Positions 11,381 through 25,069 are shown, numbered from the stretch's first letter. The stretch: 64,000 nucleotides of DNA from Annona cherimola (GCA_030490835.1 CM059972.1:39039452-39103451), one strand, 5' to 3'. Notes: a model not told the origin generated them from the sequence alone. Made by a program: numbers and translations.

Positions 11381-14120
11381 ATAACAGGTTTCGTCCCGAA
11401 ACCTATTACATTTCATATGTCGGGGTAGAGCTCATATAACTTACTAGCTTATTATCATTTCTAATATTTCAATAGCTCATTACGCTTCCACTGCGCTACT
11501 CTGTCTTAGTAGCTTTTTTTTTAGCCTTGGTCTAACAGATCCATCAATTGTCTTTATTATTCCATGTTCACACATGGGTTTTTTCATTGGCATTTGCCCT
11601 TCATTTGTGTCATTTCACACTATTTTTCCTTGTACCTAGAGAAATTGCATCATTTCCCATCTTTTCATAGGGTAAGCTTTAAGTTACCCATTCCAACATA
11701 TCAAATAAAGACCTATGACCATCATTTCCCTTGTTATACATACAATTCATATAATATGAATATCTTCATTTCCATAGCAAAAGAGCAAGCATGCTCTCAC
11801 ATACAACTTCATATACATTTTAGCAAAGAAACCTTTGCTAACCCATTCATTTATAAAAATCGATAGCAATCATTTTCACATATCATTATACCTAATATAT
11901 TCATTCTATAATATAGAGCAAAAGTCGCTCTCATATAGAGCAAAAGTTGCTCTCGTATGGAGTTTCATACATGTCTTTTCATACATGTCTCAGCAAAAGT
12001 CACTTTTGCCAAGTTATCCATTCCTTCTCTTCTTATAATGTCTACCATTAGATTTTACCATCGTAGACTATCAATTAGGAATACCGGTATTAACCAGTCT
12101 AAAATATTTTCTTCTTCAGTTCCCTTTCTAGTTTTCCATAAACTAGTAAGTGTCCTTATCATTTTCAAATTTTCCTAACCTCATTTTTTATAGATATCAT
12201 AGAGAAATCATTTCTCTCGTATCTATCTTTCAATCACATTGGGATTGAGGAGCCTTCCGGCAATCATTATTGCCTTTATTTTCCTTCATTTTATCTACCC
12301 TCTCTTGCTATGATAAATACCAACTTTTGTGGTATCATATGTGTAATCTCCTTTTCCTTCTATGCATGTTAACTAGGCATAGTTTGCTACACCTTTCTGC
12401 AATAATTTGCAGAAATTTTCTATCAGTTATAACTATCAGTTAAGTTAACCTTTCTTATTCATTTCTTTTCTTACACCAGGTTCTTTAATTTCCAGTGGCA
12501 ATGTATCCTTGCCCTGACTATACATGTTAATTACCAACATGTGTATATCCTGATGTTCTATTGGAAGACATTTCTTAACAAATTCTTCCAAATTACCTTC
12601 TTTGATTATGGCATAATAGCCATTTAGGGTTTCCTATTACTTATAACCATTCCCAATCAAAGCTTGGACATTTCATTTAACTACATGTTCAAACCTTGAA
12701 CATGTTCTTAGGTTCACTCATCCATCACTCAGTCTGAATAAAATTTAATTCACCTGAGAACTTAGGTGGATACCGAGCTAGAAAGGCATCAATAACCTTC
12801 CCCTTTACTTCTATCTTATCATTATCAACCTTTAAGGGTTTGGGTACTAGGTAAAAATTTATTACCTATACCATTTTATCTTTTCCACCTGCTTCTAATT
12901 GGTCCTGTTGGGTATTTTTCCAAAGGCCCTGTATTATTCTTTCTATCGAAGCCACACAATCTTGGGCGGCCTACTTGCACTGCTTCTTATAAAGTTGCAG
13001 TTATCCTTTACTCTTTCTACCTGTGAGATATTACTCTTAGCGGTAACACCTCAAATCCTTTGACTTAGGGTTTATAGTTACCCGTCGTTAATGAGCTTAT
13101 GGACTCACTTGTCCTGATCATTTAGATTTGCTATTAGCTTTTCTTCTTCCTTGTTGACTCATATCAATAACTGCCTATCTCTTGTTCAAAACAAAGGCGA
13201 TAAGCATTTAGTAGAAAGCAGCATATAGCCTTATGTCAATAGCATTTCTCATTATAATTTTCATTCATATCACACATAGTCAACATGATCATTTCTAATC
13301 ATGGAATCATCATACATAGTCAATAACATAATCTAGAAAGATCAATGATCTTTCCTTTTTCATATACACTTAGCACTTGAATAAAATCAAATGCATTCAT
13401 ATTTTCATAACATCAAATATTAAGAGTCAAAAGAAACTCCCGTTTTCTACCTTTCTCATTTCTATCTTCACATTTCATAGTGTAAGGTTGCTTTTCCCTA
13501 CACATATAGATTATATTTGCATAATCTGTCACTTTATCATAATTATAAGCTCTAAACCAACAATCGCTTAGAGAGTCACCTTGGTGCCTTCCATATGACA
13601 ACATGGCTCTATGCCTTAAAACATATGTAACATATAGCACAATCATGTGCTATCTTAGGTAAGGTGTGGTCAACCTTAGCTATGGGGGGTCTCTACGTAG
13701 AGTCCCATAACCCATCAGCTGTTCTACTTCCCTTCTATCCTTTGTCTTTTCTTAAACTCTCTTATCTCCTACTTCATCTCATTGTCCTCATATCATTTTT
13801 CCTTCGTATACCATCTATTTCATGAAACATAGCGACCAACTACATTTTCTTAATTAACCATATACTTGTGTCACAACGACACACAATATAAGACAATACA
13901 TATCGTATGTGTCTTATAGTCTCAATCTATTTCTTGCATCATTTTCCATTTTTCTTCTATATTTTTCCATCAATATTTTCTAAAATATCATCTTTGTGAT
14001 ATCAAGCCTTTGCTTTCCACGCCTATTACCAATCCATATTCTGATACCAACTTCTGTGGCATCAGACCTATCTTTCATCATCCTTTATTTTCTCCTTACC
14101 ACGCCTGTTTACCAATCCTT
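11381..14120 (-). mobile_element. Non-coding interior of the LARD
   Basis: About 2.7 kb with no long open frame on either strand and no gag or pol motif. The end next to the polypurine tract keeps the short post-integrase tail of Tekay elements. Small inverted repeats occur here too, for example 12683-12705 with perfect 9-bp arms ACATGTTCA, and a near-tandem AGAGCAAAAGT(C/T)GCTCTC pair at about 11917-11955. The retained function is probably packaging and priming only. Confidence 0.8.
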
Positions 14121-14137
14121 GCTCTGATACCAAGCTC
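14121..14137 (-). promoter_or_regulatory. Primer binding site of the LARD
   Basis: Reads GAGCTTGGTATCAGAGC on the minus strand, directly after the 5' LTR end (GGCGCCACA). TGGTATCAGAGC is the usual initiator-tRNA-Met primer site of plant LTR elements. Confidence 0.93.
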
Positions 14138-17100
14138 TGTGGCGCCCCGAACCGAGACGTCACTTCCTTACCTCAAGATCTATCGATTGGTAAATGTGAA
14201 TCAGGATTGTTGCCCTGATCACGCGGCGGGTTTTTAATTGGAATATGTCCAGAATTTTTTTTCGATTATTCATCTGTCATCATTCATAATCTTGACATGA
14301 CAATCATCATACATTGCGACATTTCACTTGTAATAAAAATCATCATTTCATTCATAGCACCTTTATATGCCTGTCGTTATACACTGAATCATTGTATAAA
14401 TCATACTTTCATACATTAAGTCATTAATTCACATGGAACTTAGAACTCTAGCTAAGTTCGGATATACATAAACACCTAGTATCTTTTCATGCCTTCCTGC
14501 CGTGAAAGTTTTCTTAACTTAGGCATCACAATTTACATCCATACATCCATACATTCAACCATTGAATCATTTTTAGAACTTAATATTCTCATTAAGTTCA
14601 CATACACATTAGCTTACCTTAGCATATTTATGCTTTTTCATTCCTCATAGCCTTCAAGGCTATCATCATGTACCTTCCTCCATGTCTGAGGTTCGCAACC
14701 TTCTGAGTTTCCTCGGTACCTGTCTAAGGGTTTGGAAAACAAAACGTGAGTGACAACTCAGTAAGCAAGCATTTTAGGGCAAGGCTTCTTGAAAACCTTT
14801 TTCATAAACATTGGGAATACCTTGTTCCTGAGGACATGCATATGTCCTAAAATACCATCATGAAATCCTTTATTATAAGGACAATTTCAAGTCCTTGAAT
14901 GCTTTCATAAAGCATTCATTCTTAAAATCATTTACAAGCCGCGCCTGGGCTTGTTTAGGCAAAACATATACATTTTACCTTTAATGATGAGTTTCCATTA
15001 ATCTTATATGAACATTTTTAATGTTCATAGCCATTACATGAAATCATTCGGTTGCCAGTGGACATTTTCCGTCCAAAACAACATAAATACTTAGGCAACG
15101 GAGACATCTCATGTCTCAAAACATCATTAACATAAACCATCATAAAATTCCTTAGCCAAGAGACATTTTATGTCTCAAAACATCATTAACATAAGCCCTC
15201 ATAAAATCCTTTAGCCAAGAGACATTTCATGTCTCAAAACATCATTCACATAAGCCATCATAAAACCAAGAGACATTTCATGTCTCAAAACATCATTCAC
15301 ATAAGCCATCATAAAATCAAGAGACATTTCATGTCTCAAAACATCATTTACATAACCTTATTGGCAATGGACATTCATATGTCCTTAAACATCAATCACA
15401 TAAGCCTTTCTCGGCAAAGGACATTCTTATGTCCAAAAACATTCTTTATTTAGGCTTTCTTACAAATGAACATAAATCCTTTTCATAATTCCCCGTCTTG
15501 GGGCTTGTTTATAGCAAACAAGGAAAACCATTTTCATGAATGCATTTGCATAAACACATTTCCTTTAATTCTTGTTATTTACACTTTTGTGTAAAACCCC
15601 CTTTCTTTTAGGGTAACCATTTCATAGAAATCCATTTAGGATACTTTCATAAAATCATATTTTCATAACCCAATCTTTGGGCTTTTCAGAAATAAAACAT
15701 AAGCAAATGCATTTCTCTCCATCCAGTAGTGACACTTAGCAAGTGATCATGCTACCTTTTGGAAGAGAATCCTTAACAGCACGCTAGCCAGGCGGCTGTT
15801 CACTTATCCTGCTCCCATCTCAGGGAGGGCGCCGCTGGCACTCCTGCCATCCCTTAGCGACTTGGCCTTATGTAGAGTGGGCCCCGGTCATCCCAACCGT
15901 GCTCTACAACCAGCCTATTCCTTGTACCGGTGCACCGTACGTTATCCTGACGAACCGCAGTCCGTTTTGGTTTGAAGAACCACAGACCGCAGTCCATGTT
16001 CTTTTAAACCGGGATCACAGACCGCAGCCTGCATCCATATGCACAAAAATCTTAGACCGAAGTCTATATTTAACAATTATTTTCAAAAACACATCACAGA
16101 CCGCAGTCTGTGTCAACTTGTAAGCGAGCGCACCCACTTTAACAAGTTGTTATTTGAAATCCAGTTTTAGGATGACCTTCCTTAAATTCCTTTAGAAAAG
16201 TTTTGAGTAAAATATTTTGATAAACATTTGAAATGTTTGAGAAACAATACATCTTAAAATCCTTTTAATAAAAGAATTTCAAATCCTTTGAATTTTCATA
16301 AATAAATCATATTTTCCTCTAATATTTTCTTGGTTTCTATTTCAGGATCTTTTGTTTACAAAAGTGATGCAATTATGCTATCCCCTTGTCTTTCACCTAA
16401 AATTTTTTTAATAATTGTCCACATATTAATCATTTTTACATAGAGGAAAATTGCATAGTCTTTTGCATGCCATCAAGAAACCTGAAATTAAACCATTTTA
16501 TGAAATCAATCATAGGAGGTTGGTCATCCATAAATCCCTTTCAACACATCCGTAGAAACATTTTTTTCCAACATTTTCAACATAGATTTCCTTATCCAAA
16601 GGAAACCAAAACTGTTCAAATATCATTTCAAAACATGTGGACTATGTCCAAAATGTAATTTAATATTGAATTATCTTGACCTAGTAAAACAAATCTTTTT
16701 CATCATTGTTTATCACGAGTTATTGTAGAAATAACTCAAAACTCATTTACCAAACATATTTTGTGAAAAAGGGTAAAATTCCCTTTTTCTTATAAAACGC
16801 TGTTGAACCATATCATATAGAACTTGCTTCCTCAAAAGTAAATTCTTAAAACCATCGATATCAAACATGAAATCCTTAAAACAACATTAACATGGAGAAC
16901 TTGCTTACTCATAAGCAAAATTTCTCAATTCCATTAACATGAAGCATTCCCATCCTTGGCAACACTTAGGATAAGTTATTTATCTTAAGAAGTGTCGCTT
17001 GCTTCCCATGAAGCAAATCTTGAGACTTTTCATTAAAGTCATCATTTTTCAAATCTTATGGCTTTGCATTAAAGTCGTCATATTCAAAACTTGTGCTTGC

Positions 17101-20100
17101 CCATTCGTAAAAACATAAGCATAGACATAGACATTTCAATCATATCAATCACATAGAAAGAAAATGCATTTTAGAAAGTTTGCTTGCTTACCTGAGATCG
17201 CCATAATCCCTTTTTCGTCCATTCTTTTCCTTGCCTACATGAACATAATATGGTTTTTCATATATTTCTTGTCATTGCATTCCATTTAGTTTTCCAACCC
17301 ATTTTCATTAGCATATATCCTTCATAATTCATCATACACATATATGGCTTAATTTGCATATATTAGCACCGTTTTCACACATTTGGCTATCACACATCAT
17401 AGCCTATACATATAACATGCACATAACCCTAAAATTAGGGTATTTATTCCAATATCATAAAAATTCATTCCATATGCATCATTCATAGCTTTATTAAGCT
17501 TACTTTGCAATTTTTCCCATTTTTTCCAAAAATACACATACGGGTGTTTCTTCTACGTACATAGCATTGCCTAAACTTCATAATTCAAATCCAAACTTTT
17601 GGATTAATAACATGTCATTCCAAACAGATCCATAAACATGGATTTCATCTCATTTTCATGCATTTTTTGCATAAAATCATTTTTCATAAATCATCCATCA
17701 CCCGTTTATCATTATCCCTTCACATAAGCTCATTTAGCACTTAACCATGATGCATTTCTTAAAATTTCTTAACTCAGAAATTTAACCCATTTTCCAGAGG
17801 GTTAATTACCCTTTAATAACAATTTACTTAAGGTATTTTTATGAGGTTTAAATCCATTTTCCATAGGTTTCCAAAACAGTTAGTTTGGAACCCACTTTTC
17901 ACCCGTTTAACGTGTCTTTTGACACATAGCCTTAGGCAGTTGTATAAATCCGAAATTTCAGCATATAATCTCACTTTTCTTGATCCATATTTAATTATTT
18001 AACACATAAATCAATTTGGATCATTTCTACACACGTTTCATATTTCTTTTTGATTTCTTCCTCAAACTAACCCCATATGCTGAAATCAGGCGTGCTGAAA
18101 TCTTAAAATATTGAATTAATATCAAATCAAGTATTTTTTATTTGAAATTTCTACCATAACTTAATAACTTCATCAATTAACTTTCATGAAAGTTTCAGCA
18201 CTAAATATTAACATTACATATTTATTTGGGGATTTTTACCTTGCTGAACAGTAAACTCCATTTCCAGTCAGCCTGAATGACGTTATTTATGGGGTCTATT
18301 TACACCCATCAAAACCTCATTTTTAATTTTTTCCTGCAATTCCAAATATTTCATGTATATCCTGTAAACTTGTCAGCCCGAAAACACTTGTATAAAATTT
18401 ATTAAAAATCCTTTTCTACAGATGATCCTGTAACCCGTTTTACCCTGTTTGGGCTAATATTCACGGATTTTTAATTTCCAACATACATATCCTTTTAAGC
18501 TGAAAATTTGGTCGTTCCTTAATCATAGCATGAGGATTGTTCTCAAAAATTTTCATGCCAAAAATCATCCATTTAATGTTCCGACCATAATTTATTTTTC
18601 AGCATCATTTGCTTTACAGATTTGATGCATAAAAATCAAATAATCATATACTTACTTGAGCAAATGAGCAATATCTCCTTTTCCCCCTTCTTTTCCCTTG
18701 GTTTTCTCTTCTTCTTTTCTGGGAAAATCGTGGGTTTCAGCTGGTTCCCTTGGACGTTTCAACACTTAGAAAATTTTCCACACTTTCCATCTCAACTTCA
18801 CGTGCACAAGGCATGCATATGGCTGGATTTTTCCCACTTGTGGGACCCACTTGTGCTGCAATTCCACACACTTAAATGCACCCTTATCTACCTTATGTGT
18901 TGGCACAATTACAGCCAAGTAAAATGGGTTTTTACCATTTTCTAAAAATCCAAAATCTGCCCTCATCTTGACCGTCAATCTGCTTCCACCATAACGTCCA
19001 GCTGCTGCCCATTTTTCAGCCATTTTTCTTCATTTTTAAAATTCCAATATGTGGGTAATTTAGACACCTAATTACCCCTTAATTCATGTATTAATTTGGT
19101 GTTTAAAAATTAATAAAAATTATTGCAGCAGCATCAAACATGGGACGTCATTTGCATACACAAGCTGTCCATTTTTCCACCTTTCATGGGCAGCTGCAAA
19201 TCACGAATTTCCTTGGATATTTTTCACATAATTAAATACTTATTTATGCATCCCATCATGTTAGCTATTCATATACATCATTTATAAAATAACAATTGCT
19301 CAAAAATCCAACAATATCATCACTTGGACGTCCATATCTCCTATCCTCTTTTTGAGCACTCATAGCTTCATTAATTATGAACATTCATTGCTGGGATTTT
19401 ATTTAGATATTTGCATTTTATATTAATGCATAAAATACCTTAGAAATGGCCTGCACTTGACACCTCAAATGTCATTAAATTTATGCACTCATTCTTTGTA
19501 CTCTAGCATTAAATGTAGAGTACTTTTGAGGTGCATTAGTCAACCATGCTCACCTTTTTCAATTCAGGTATTTTCCCAACATGTCATGCATAATCCAATC
19601 CATTCAAAATAAATATCTCACCATTTCATTCAACCGTTTCAAATTTCAACTCAATCCGAGTTTTCTAGCTCCCGATATAGCCGTTTAAAGTTAACGGTTG
19701 AAATGAACATATACTTAAAAAAATTCATAATTCTCATTTCATCAAGAATTTTCATGATCTTTTCATTCCATAATACCAAGCCTAATATTAACAATTTTCA
19801 TCTCAAATTTCACTTGAATCCGCCTTCTAGGCGTTGAGTTATGAATTTTCTAATATTTTCCTTCACACTTGACAATTTCCATCTTTATTTCCATAATTCA
19901 TTTTAAATCACGAAAAATGATTTTTCATGATATAATTACACAATTAAATCACAAATAATTCATTCTAAACCCATTATCTCATTTGGGCTTAAAATGCTTA
20001 ATCACATCATTAATGCTAACCCATAACCCTAATTGCCATAATTAGCAAAAATCATAAAATACCTTCATAATTCCATGATTCATAAATAATCATCAAATAC

Positions 20101-20144
20101 ATATTCAATACATACATATGGCTTACTTGGGTTAGGGTTTCACA
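14138..20144 (-). repeat. 5' LTR of the LARD (6,007 bp)
   Basis: Right-hand LTR, 5' in the sense direction, equal in length to 5361-11367. It carries the same arrays at 15101-15337 (GAGACAT units) and 15951-16112 (ACCGCAGTC motifs), and the same hairpin-rich segment. It ends TTTCACA at 20144, followed by the target duplication. Confidence 0.93.
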
Positions 20145-20149
20145 CGTAG
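20145..20149. repeat. Target site duplication CGTAG, right copy
   Basis: Second copy of the five-base duplication flanking the LARD. Confidence 0.95.
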
Positions 20150-20188
20150 TGACCACCAGTCTGGGGCGATGGTCGACAAGGCGCTACA
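20150..20188 (+). repeat. Continuation and end of the older LTR fragment
   Basis: Continues the fragment at 4957-5360 after removal of the LARD. It ends GGCGCTACA (20188), which looks like an LTR end (…CA). No primer site follows, so it is a solo or truncated LTR. Confidence 0.45.
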
Positions 20189-20905
20189 TTAATTCTCAAA
20201 ATCTTCATATCAAATTCATCTCAAAGCTCCATGAATATATTTCAATCATGATGAGAACGACTCTCATACATATCATGAATCTCATCTATGATTACCAATC
20301 ATTATTACTATCGTAGTTCTTTCGAGCTTGACTACATAAAGAAGCCCATTTTCATCATTCTATTAAATATATTATTTAAATCTCACTCATAACCATCTAT
20401 ATCTATTTCAAATATTCTAGACATTTAACCCATACCTAAACATATTTTATATCTAATTAACTCTAAGTCATACCCTTCTTTAGTTTAAAATCCACATATC
20501 AAAGTTCGAATTTCATCCATAAGCATCTTTATTCATTCCAAGCATGCTAGGCATTTCAAACATGCCTAAACATATTTTAAATCTAATTAACTACAAATTA
20601 TGCCTTTTTCTAGTTCAAAATCTACATATGAGAGTCAAATCTTAAGCATTCATTATTTAATCAAATCAAAAGTTTCATCCAACATATCTAACAAACACAT
20701 GGGAATCTAACCCAGGTTTCTACCATGCTATTCTCAAAATTTTCCTCCCAATTTTAACCAACTAAAATTATTATATTACTATGATTTATACAACTCTTCA
20801 CACATTCAATCCTTGATTTTCAAAATTTTACTGTCATATGACTTCTTAAGTTACATTATATACATCATTGTCCATTTTCATCATTGCTAATTCGGGGGTA
20901 TTACA
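20189..20905 (-). repeat. LTR-like fragment, minus orientation
   Basis: The right end reads TGTAATACCCCCGAATTAG on the minus strand (from 20905), a typical start of Ty3/gypsy LTRs. The rest is AT-rich and non-coding. The left limit and any partner LTR are not identified. Confidence 0.4.
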
Positions 20906-22450
20906 CATTTCTTTACACAGGTGGCCATTTGGAGGCAAAACTGGTAGATTGTGAGCATTTGGGTATCATAGCAATACCCTTGATACTTATCATGTCTCGG
21001 GCATCAAAGTGATGACAGGTGTCCGTATCAACATGTAAGTCAATATTTTTAACCATCTAAGCTATACGATTTAATCAAATTAAATCTTATAACAAATTAT
21101 TTCTCCTTTCTAGGTCGGCCTAACATTTTCAATAATCTATATAAGATGGTTAAATCTTTAACTCTCCATAAGTCAATAGTCCATATAAAATAACCAAATT
21201 TTCAATGATAAATAAATCGACTTTGCCACATAGACACATATATAAGACTTTAAACAACAACCTTAATTCAATTTTGGTTATTGCATTTTCCCTTTGCAAA
21301 AGTACCTTTTTATATTAACTAGCTGGATCTGACCAATACTAGAAACCAATCATCCTTTTTCATCCACTTCCCTAATAATGTCATTGGTTCTACCTATACT
21401 CTCATAATATTATTTCAAACTTTTCCTGTACTCTCATAATGCTATTTCAAACTTTTTCTAAATATTTATACAAAGCTAACTCATATTTTAGATGTCCTTT
21501 AGTTTTTTAAAAAATTGAAAAATGCCTATAAAGCTTACACAAAATTGTTATCGTGTCTCTTCCATTAGATTAGTCAGTTTTCACTAAAATTGACCTTGCA
21601 CCATAAAGATCATTTCTTATCCACATCCTTAAAATAAAGTATATTATTTGCAACAATTATTTTAGTTTAGATTGTGATAAAAATTATTGCAAATAACATT
21701 AATTATAAAATAATGATATATGTAAATAAACATGTTATGAAAATTTCTTTATACCCATAATATTTACTCTTAATTCCTAATATACTCACAATATTTCATA
21801 AATTTCTTTTAGAACCATAGTGTTTCACTCTAATCTCTATTATGCACATGCTGTTAAAATAATCGACATCTACCTCTTTGAAAAGACAATCTAAAATTTC
21901 CTAATTGATACAATTCAACCATAATTGAACTTAATTGATGATAATAAACCATCAATTTGTGACATCAAATGATTTAATTGTTAGCCTACAGTTGAATTAT
22001 TTCAATAAAGGAAATTTTGTAAGGCTAAAATTATCTTTTCAACAAGATAGATAACTATTATGTTGATAGCATCGATATGACAATAAATCATTAACCCTAT
22101 TATCACTCAATTAATTATCATAAATCATTAATTTGTGACACCAAATGATTTAAGTGTCATCTTAGGGTTGAATTGTTTCAATAGAAAAAATTTTGTAGGA
22201 GCAAAGTTATCTTTTCAATAGGATAGGTAACCACTACGTTAATAGCATGAGAAAGCATTACAGATATAAGAAATTTGTGAAATATTGTAAATATATAAGA
22301 TTAGGGATAAATGTCACGACTATGTGAGTAATTTTCCAACCATGCTAATAAAAAGTAAAAACAGAACTTCATTTTCCGAAAACCGTTATTTTCTTTTATA
22401 GGAAAAACAATAAATAAGCGGTGCGTGTGAACCGCTTGGACGAAAATTGT
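20906..22450. other. AT-rich intergenic DNA with a diverged direct duplication
   Basis: No gene is seen. Two related blocks of about 130 bp, 21942-22072 and 22119-22248, share ATTTGTGACA(T/C)CAAATGATTTAA and end ...TTATCTTTTCAA...ATAGCAT. They look like a partly diverged tandem duplication. Nothing else is recognised. Confidence 0.6.
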
Positions 22451-23400
22451 AACAACTGTCACGCACCTAACTTCGATGGAGATTCTAACAACTGTCTCCT
22501 ACTGCTCTTGCATCTTTTTTCAATCATGCATGCATGCCATGCGTTGCCTGGTCCATGAATTCGATTGGATCACCACCTGCATGATCCACGGAGCAACGAG
22601 TCCAACGGCTTCAAAGTCCGCGTGCTGTGGCGGATATCTTTTGTGTTTTGACATGGTGCTTCTTCCAAACTCCAGTGTTCTACTTGAATATTGGCAGGCG
22701 GAGAAAGGTAGGCAGACTCAACACGAGTAAGTTCCATTTCAGAAAAAAAAACACGAGTAAGTGAATCGGAATACGGACAAGGAAGCAGCAGTAACGCGAT
22801 GGAAGTGATGAGCCACGAACGATGCATGCAAAGAAATGCAGAACCACTTGCCAACGTCCCCCTGAAAAAGGATTGTCGGTCGACAGGAATCTCGCCCGTT
22901 ACGATGAGGACCCAATCGGTAGTCTGCTGGAGTGAACATGCATGGGCAGGCCTTCAACGCACGTATGTTGGAGTTGGACTCACTCACTCGTTAGAGTAAT
23001 TTACCCTATTAAAATTTTAATATTCAAAATTATTAAATTAGATGTGTCTCATCTCATTATGATACGATAGAAAAATCTTAACTAATTATTTACATAATGC
23101 AAGATGCGAAACGATGAACATAATTATATATATGTGTGTATTTTCACTAAAAATATAAAAAAAAAAATTGTATTATTAAAAGTAGTTTACGTCATTATAT
23201 TTTGTTTGTGATAGAGATACAATTTTTATTTTAATTGAATCACGTTAACAAAGTTATTAATATAACCTAGTGGTTTATATACGATGAACATATTTATTTA
23301 TTGATATATTACGGCAGTGACATACATAGAATATAACATGGCTTAGATGAGTACAAAACATCATGAAGAGAAGGAATCAAAGATTCTAGACTTGATCAGC
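22451..23400. other. GC-richer low-copy intergenic block, unassigned
   Basis: 22451-22990 is clearly richer in G+C than its surroundings and has short open frames on both strands, none with a recognisable domain, signal or splice pattern. It may be a non-coding remnant of single-copy DNA. 22990-23400 is AT-rich and featureless. Confidence 0.4.
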
Positions 23401-23514
23401 TACACTAATTACATACTAAAGTGAGTTCCTAGGGTTGCGATATTTTCTTTACTTTTCATTCTTTTGTATATGAGGAATGATGCTATTAGTCCAGACCAAG
23501 CAAATGCTCCAATT

Positions 23515-23640
23515 AGCCCACCTCAAAAAATATATTTTTTTATATACTCGTTTATCTAAGTATATTTAACATATAAACCAAGTTTTACTATTTTTGAATA
23601 TATGTATATATTTTTTAAAGATTGTATATATAATATGTAA
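23515..23640. mobile_element. Partial copy of foldback MITE family
   Basis: Contains the same arm as 25294-25450 (TATC/TAATCTAAGT.TATTTAACATAT, then TTTTACTATTTTTG). Only one arm is clear, so it is a truncated copy. Confidence 0.5.
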
Positions 23641-23864
23641 AGCCTGTCAGTGTCTTCTACATGGTGAAATTTAATAATTTTTAAATTTATTTGGTATTAT
23701 TTTTTATTTCTAAAAATTAAAATAAAATTTTAAAATGGCCAAATTTCTTATCATGTAAGATCTAGATGGGACTCGTATGTTTGTAGAAAACATATTTAAA
23801 AAATTCTAAAAAAGTTTACGGCCTGCCGCAGGAGATCACTGTCTGTTAATGGCATATTTGGCAT

Positions 23865-24262
23865 GGATTCTAACTTAGTACTCCATGCACTCAACTTCGG
23901 TGTACCCGAGTGCAAATTTTCATTTTTTGTTAAATTGTTTTGAAATTTTTTTATAACTTGTTAATATATGTGTGTTTAACATGCATATCACATTTTACTA
24001 ATTTCGGAGCTTTATAGATATTTCTTTTGGATTTTTTAGAATCAGTAGCATTTTCGTAATTTGTGAATTATTAAAATGTCGTTGATTTTAAAAAATCCAA
24101 AAAATTATTTATAAGTCTCCAAAATTGGTAGAACTATACACATGTTAAATACATTTATATTAACATTTATAAAAAAAAGTATTCAAAAAATATTATAAAA
24201 TGGATTAAAAATACGCTAGTGCACTAAGCCTAAGTGCACCTAGTGTACAAAGTCAGAATCTG
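23865..24262. mobile_element. Foldback MITE with long inverted arms
   Basis: The two halves are imperfect reverse complements about a centre near 24065. Matching arm landmarks are GATTCTAACTTAGTAC (left) against GATTCTGACTTTGTAC (right, reversed), and TTTAACATG and GGATTTTTTA in both arms. TTTGGCAT flanks it on both sides (23857-23864 and 24263-24270), a target duplication of 8-9 bp, as made by hAT or Mutator-type transposases. No coding sequence. Confidence 0.8.
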
Positions 24263-24592
24263 TTTGGCATACGTAGAAAAATATGACCGCTGCACTTTTT
24301 GTGGGAAGCATGAACTCACAGCTTCTTCCAAATATGCAAAGTTTTACTAATGATAGTTACTTTCTAGGACGTAGGGCATTTCCTAAATGCAGTTTAATCG
24401 CATTCAAACTATTGAAAGTAGCTGGAAATGACGCAAAACCAATGGGCCCTTTTATAATCTTCGATGCAACCGAGGGTAAATCGCTTGAATTTTTTTTATT
24501 TTAAATATTGTTTCTAAAATCTAAGTTGTCTATCATATTTTACTTTGTTAATATTCGCATGATGGACAAAATTATATTATTTAAATTCTTGA

Positions 24593-24862
24593 GTGTGTTC
24601 GGGAATTGATAAAACTTTTCTATAAAAAGTTTTTTATATAAAAGTTGTTAAATTGAAAGAAAATGATGTGATATAGCAGGGTAATGATAACGAATAAAGA
24701 AAATAAAATTAAAATAGGTAAGTTAATTGTATGGGTAGTTGTTTAGAAATAATTAAAGGTAGAGTAGTTGCATAAGAAAATGTAAATAAATAATTAAAAA
24801 TAGGACAATTATGGAAAGTGACTAGTTTTAGCTTAACATTTTTTTAATGTTATCAAACACAC
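24593..24862. mobile_element. hAT-like MITE
   Basis: Ends GTGTGTTC..GATAA (left) and TATCAAACACAC (right, reverse GTGTGTTTGATA). The interior (TATAAAAAGTTTTTTATATAAAAG, then GTGATATA...GGTAATGAT) is shared with 31517-31670 in intron 4 of BASS3. A target duplication is not evident. Confidence 0.6.
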
Positions 24863-25069
24863 ACAAAATAATCCTAAATGTCTAAGGTCATTTTATGATT
24901 ATATTTTTAAAGATTATTTTATTATAAAAAATATCAATTCATTTTGGTTTTTTTTGCATATTGGCTAAATAAATAGTTTTAAACACGATGGATGGATTGC
25001 ATGTGAAAAATATAAAAATAAAATAGTTGTAAAATACAACTGATTATATTGAAGATTTATTACATATAT

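Larger units (their letters stand above)
5361..20144 (-). mobile_element. Non-autonomous LTR retrotransposon (LARD) with 6-kb LTRs
   Basis: A 14,784-bp element with LTRs 5361-11367 and 14138-20144, each 6,007 bp, at a constant offset of 8,777 bp. Every stretch compared was identical between the copies, so insertion was recent. The interior (11368-14137) has a polypurine tract at its left end and a tRNA-Met-type primer site at its right end, which sets the minus orientation. No gag, protease, reverse transcriptase, RNase H or integrase motif is found, so it must be mobilised in trans. The LTR ends (TGTGAAACCC...GGCGCCACA) and the 3' leader beside the polypurine tract match the Tekay/Del element at 46451-64000. 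A LARD (large retrotransposon derivative) is the best class. Confidence 0.93.

Noticed and set aside
14121..14137. tRNA-like string TGGTATCAGAGC, also at 59145-59160.
   Set aside because: It is only the primer binding site of an LTR element; no tRNA fold surrounds it.
20189..20905. Second full LTR element bracketing the LARD.
   Set aside because: Only one LTR-like end in this orientation is seen and no primer site or polypurine tract; kept as a fragment.
22476..22999. Candidate gene in the GC-richer block.
   Set aside because: Several short frames on both strands, none with a domain, splice pattern or start context that stands out.
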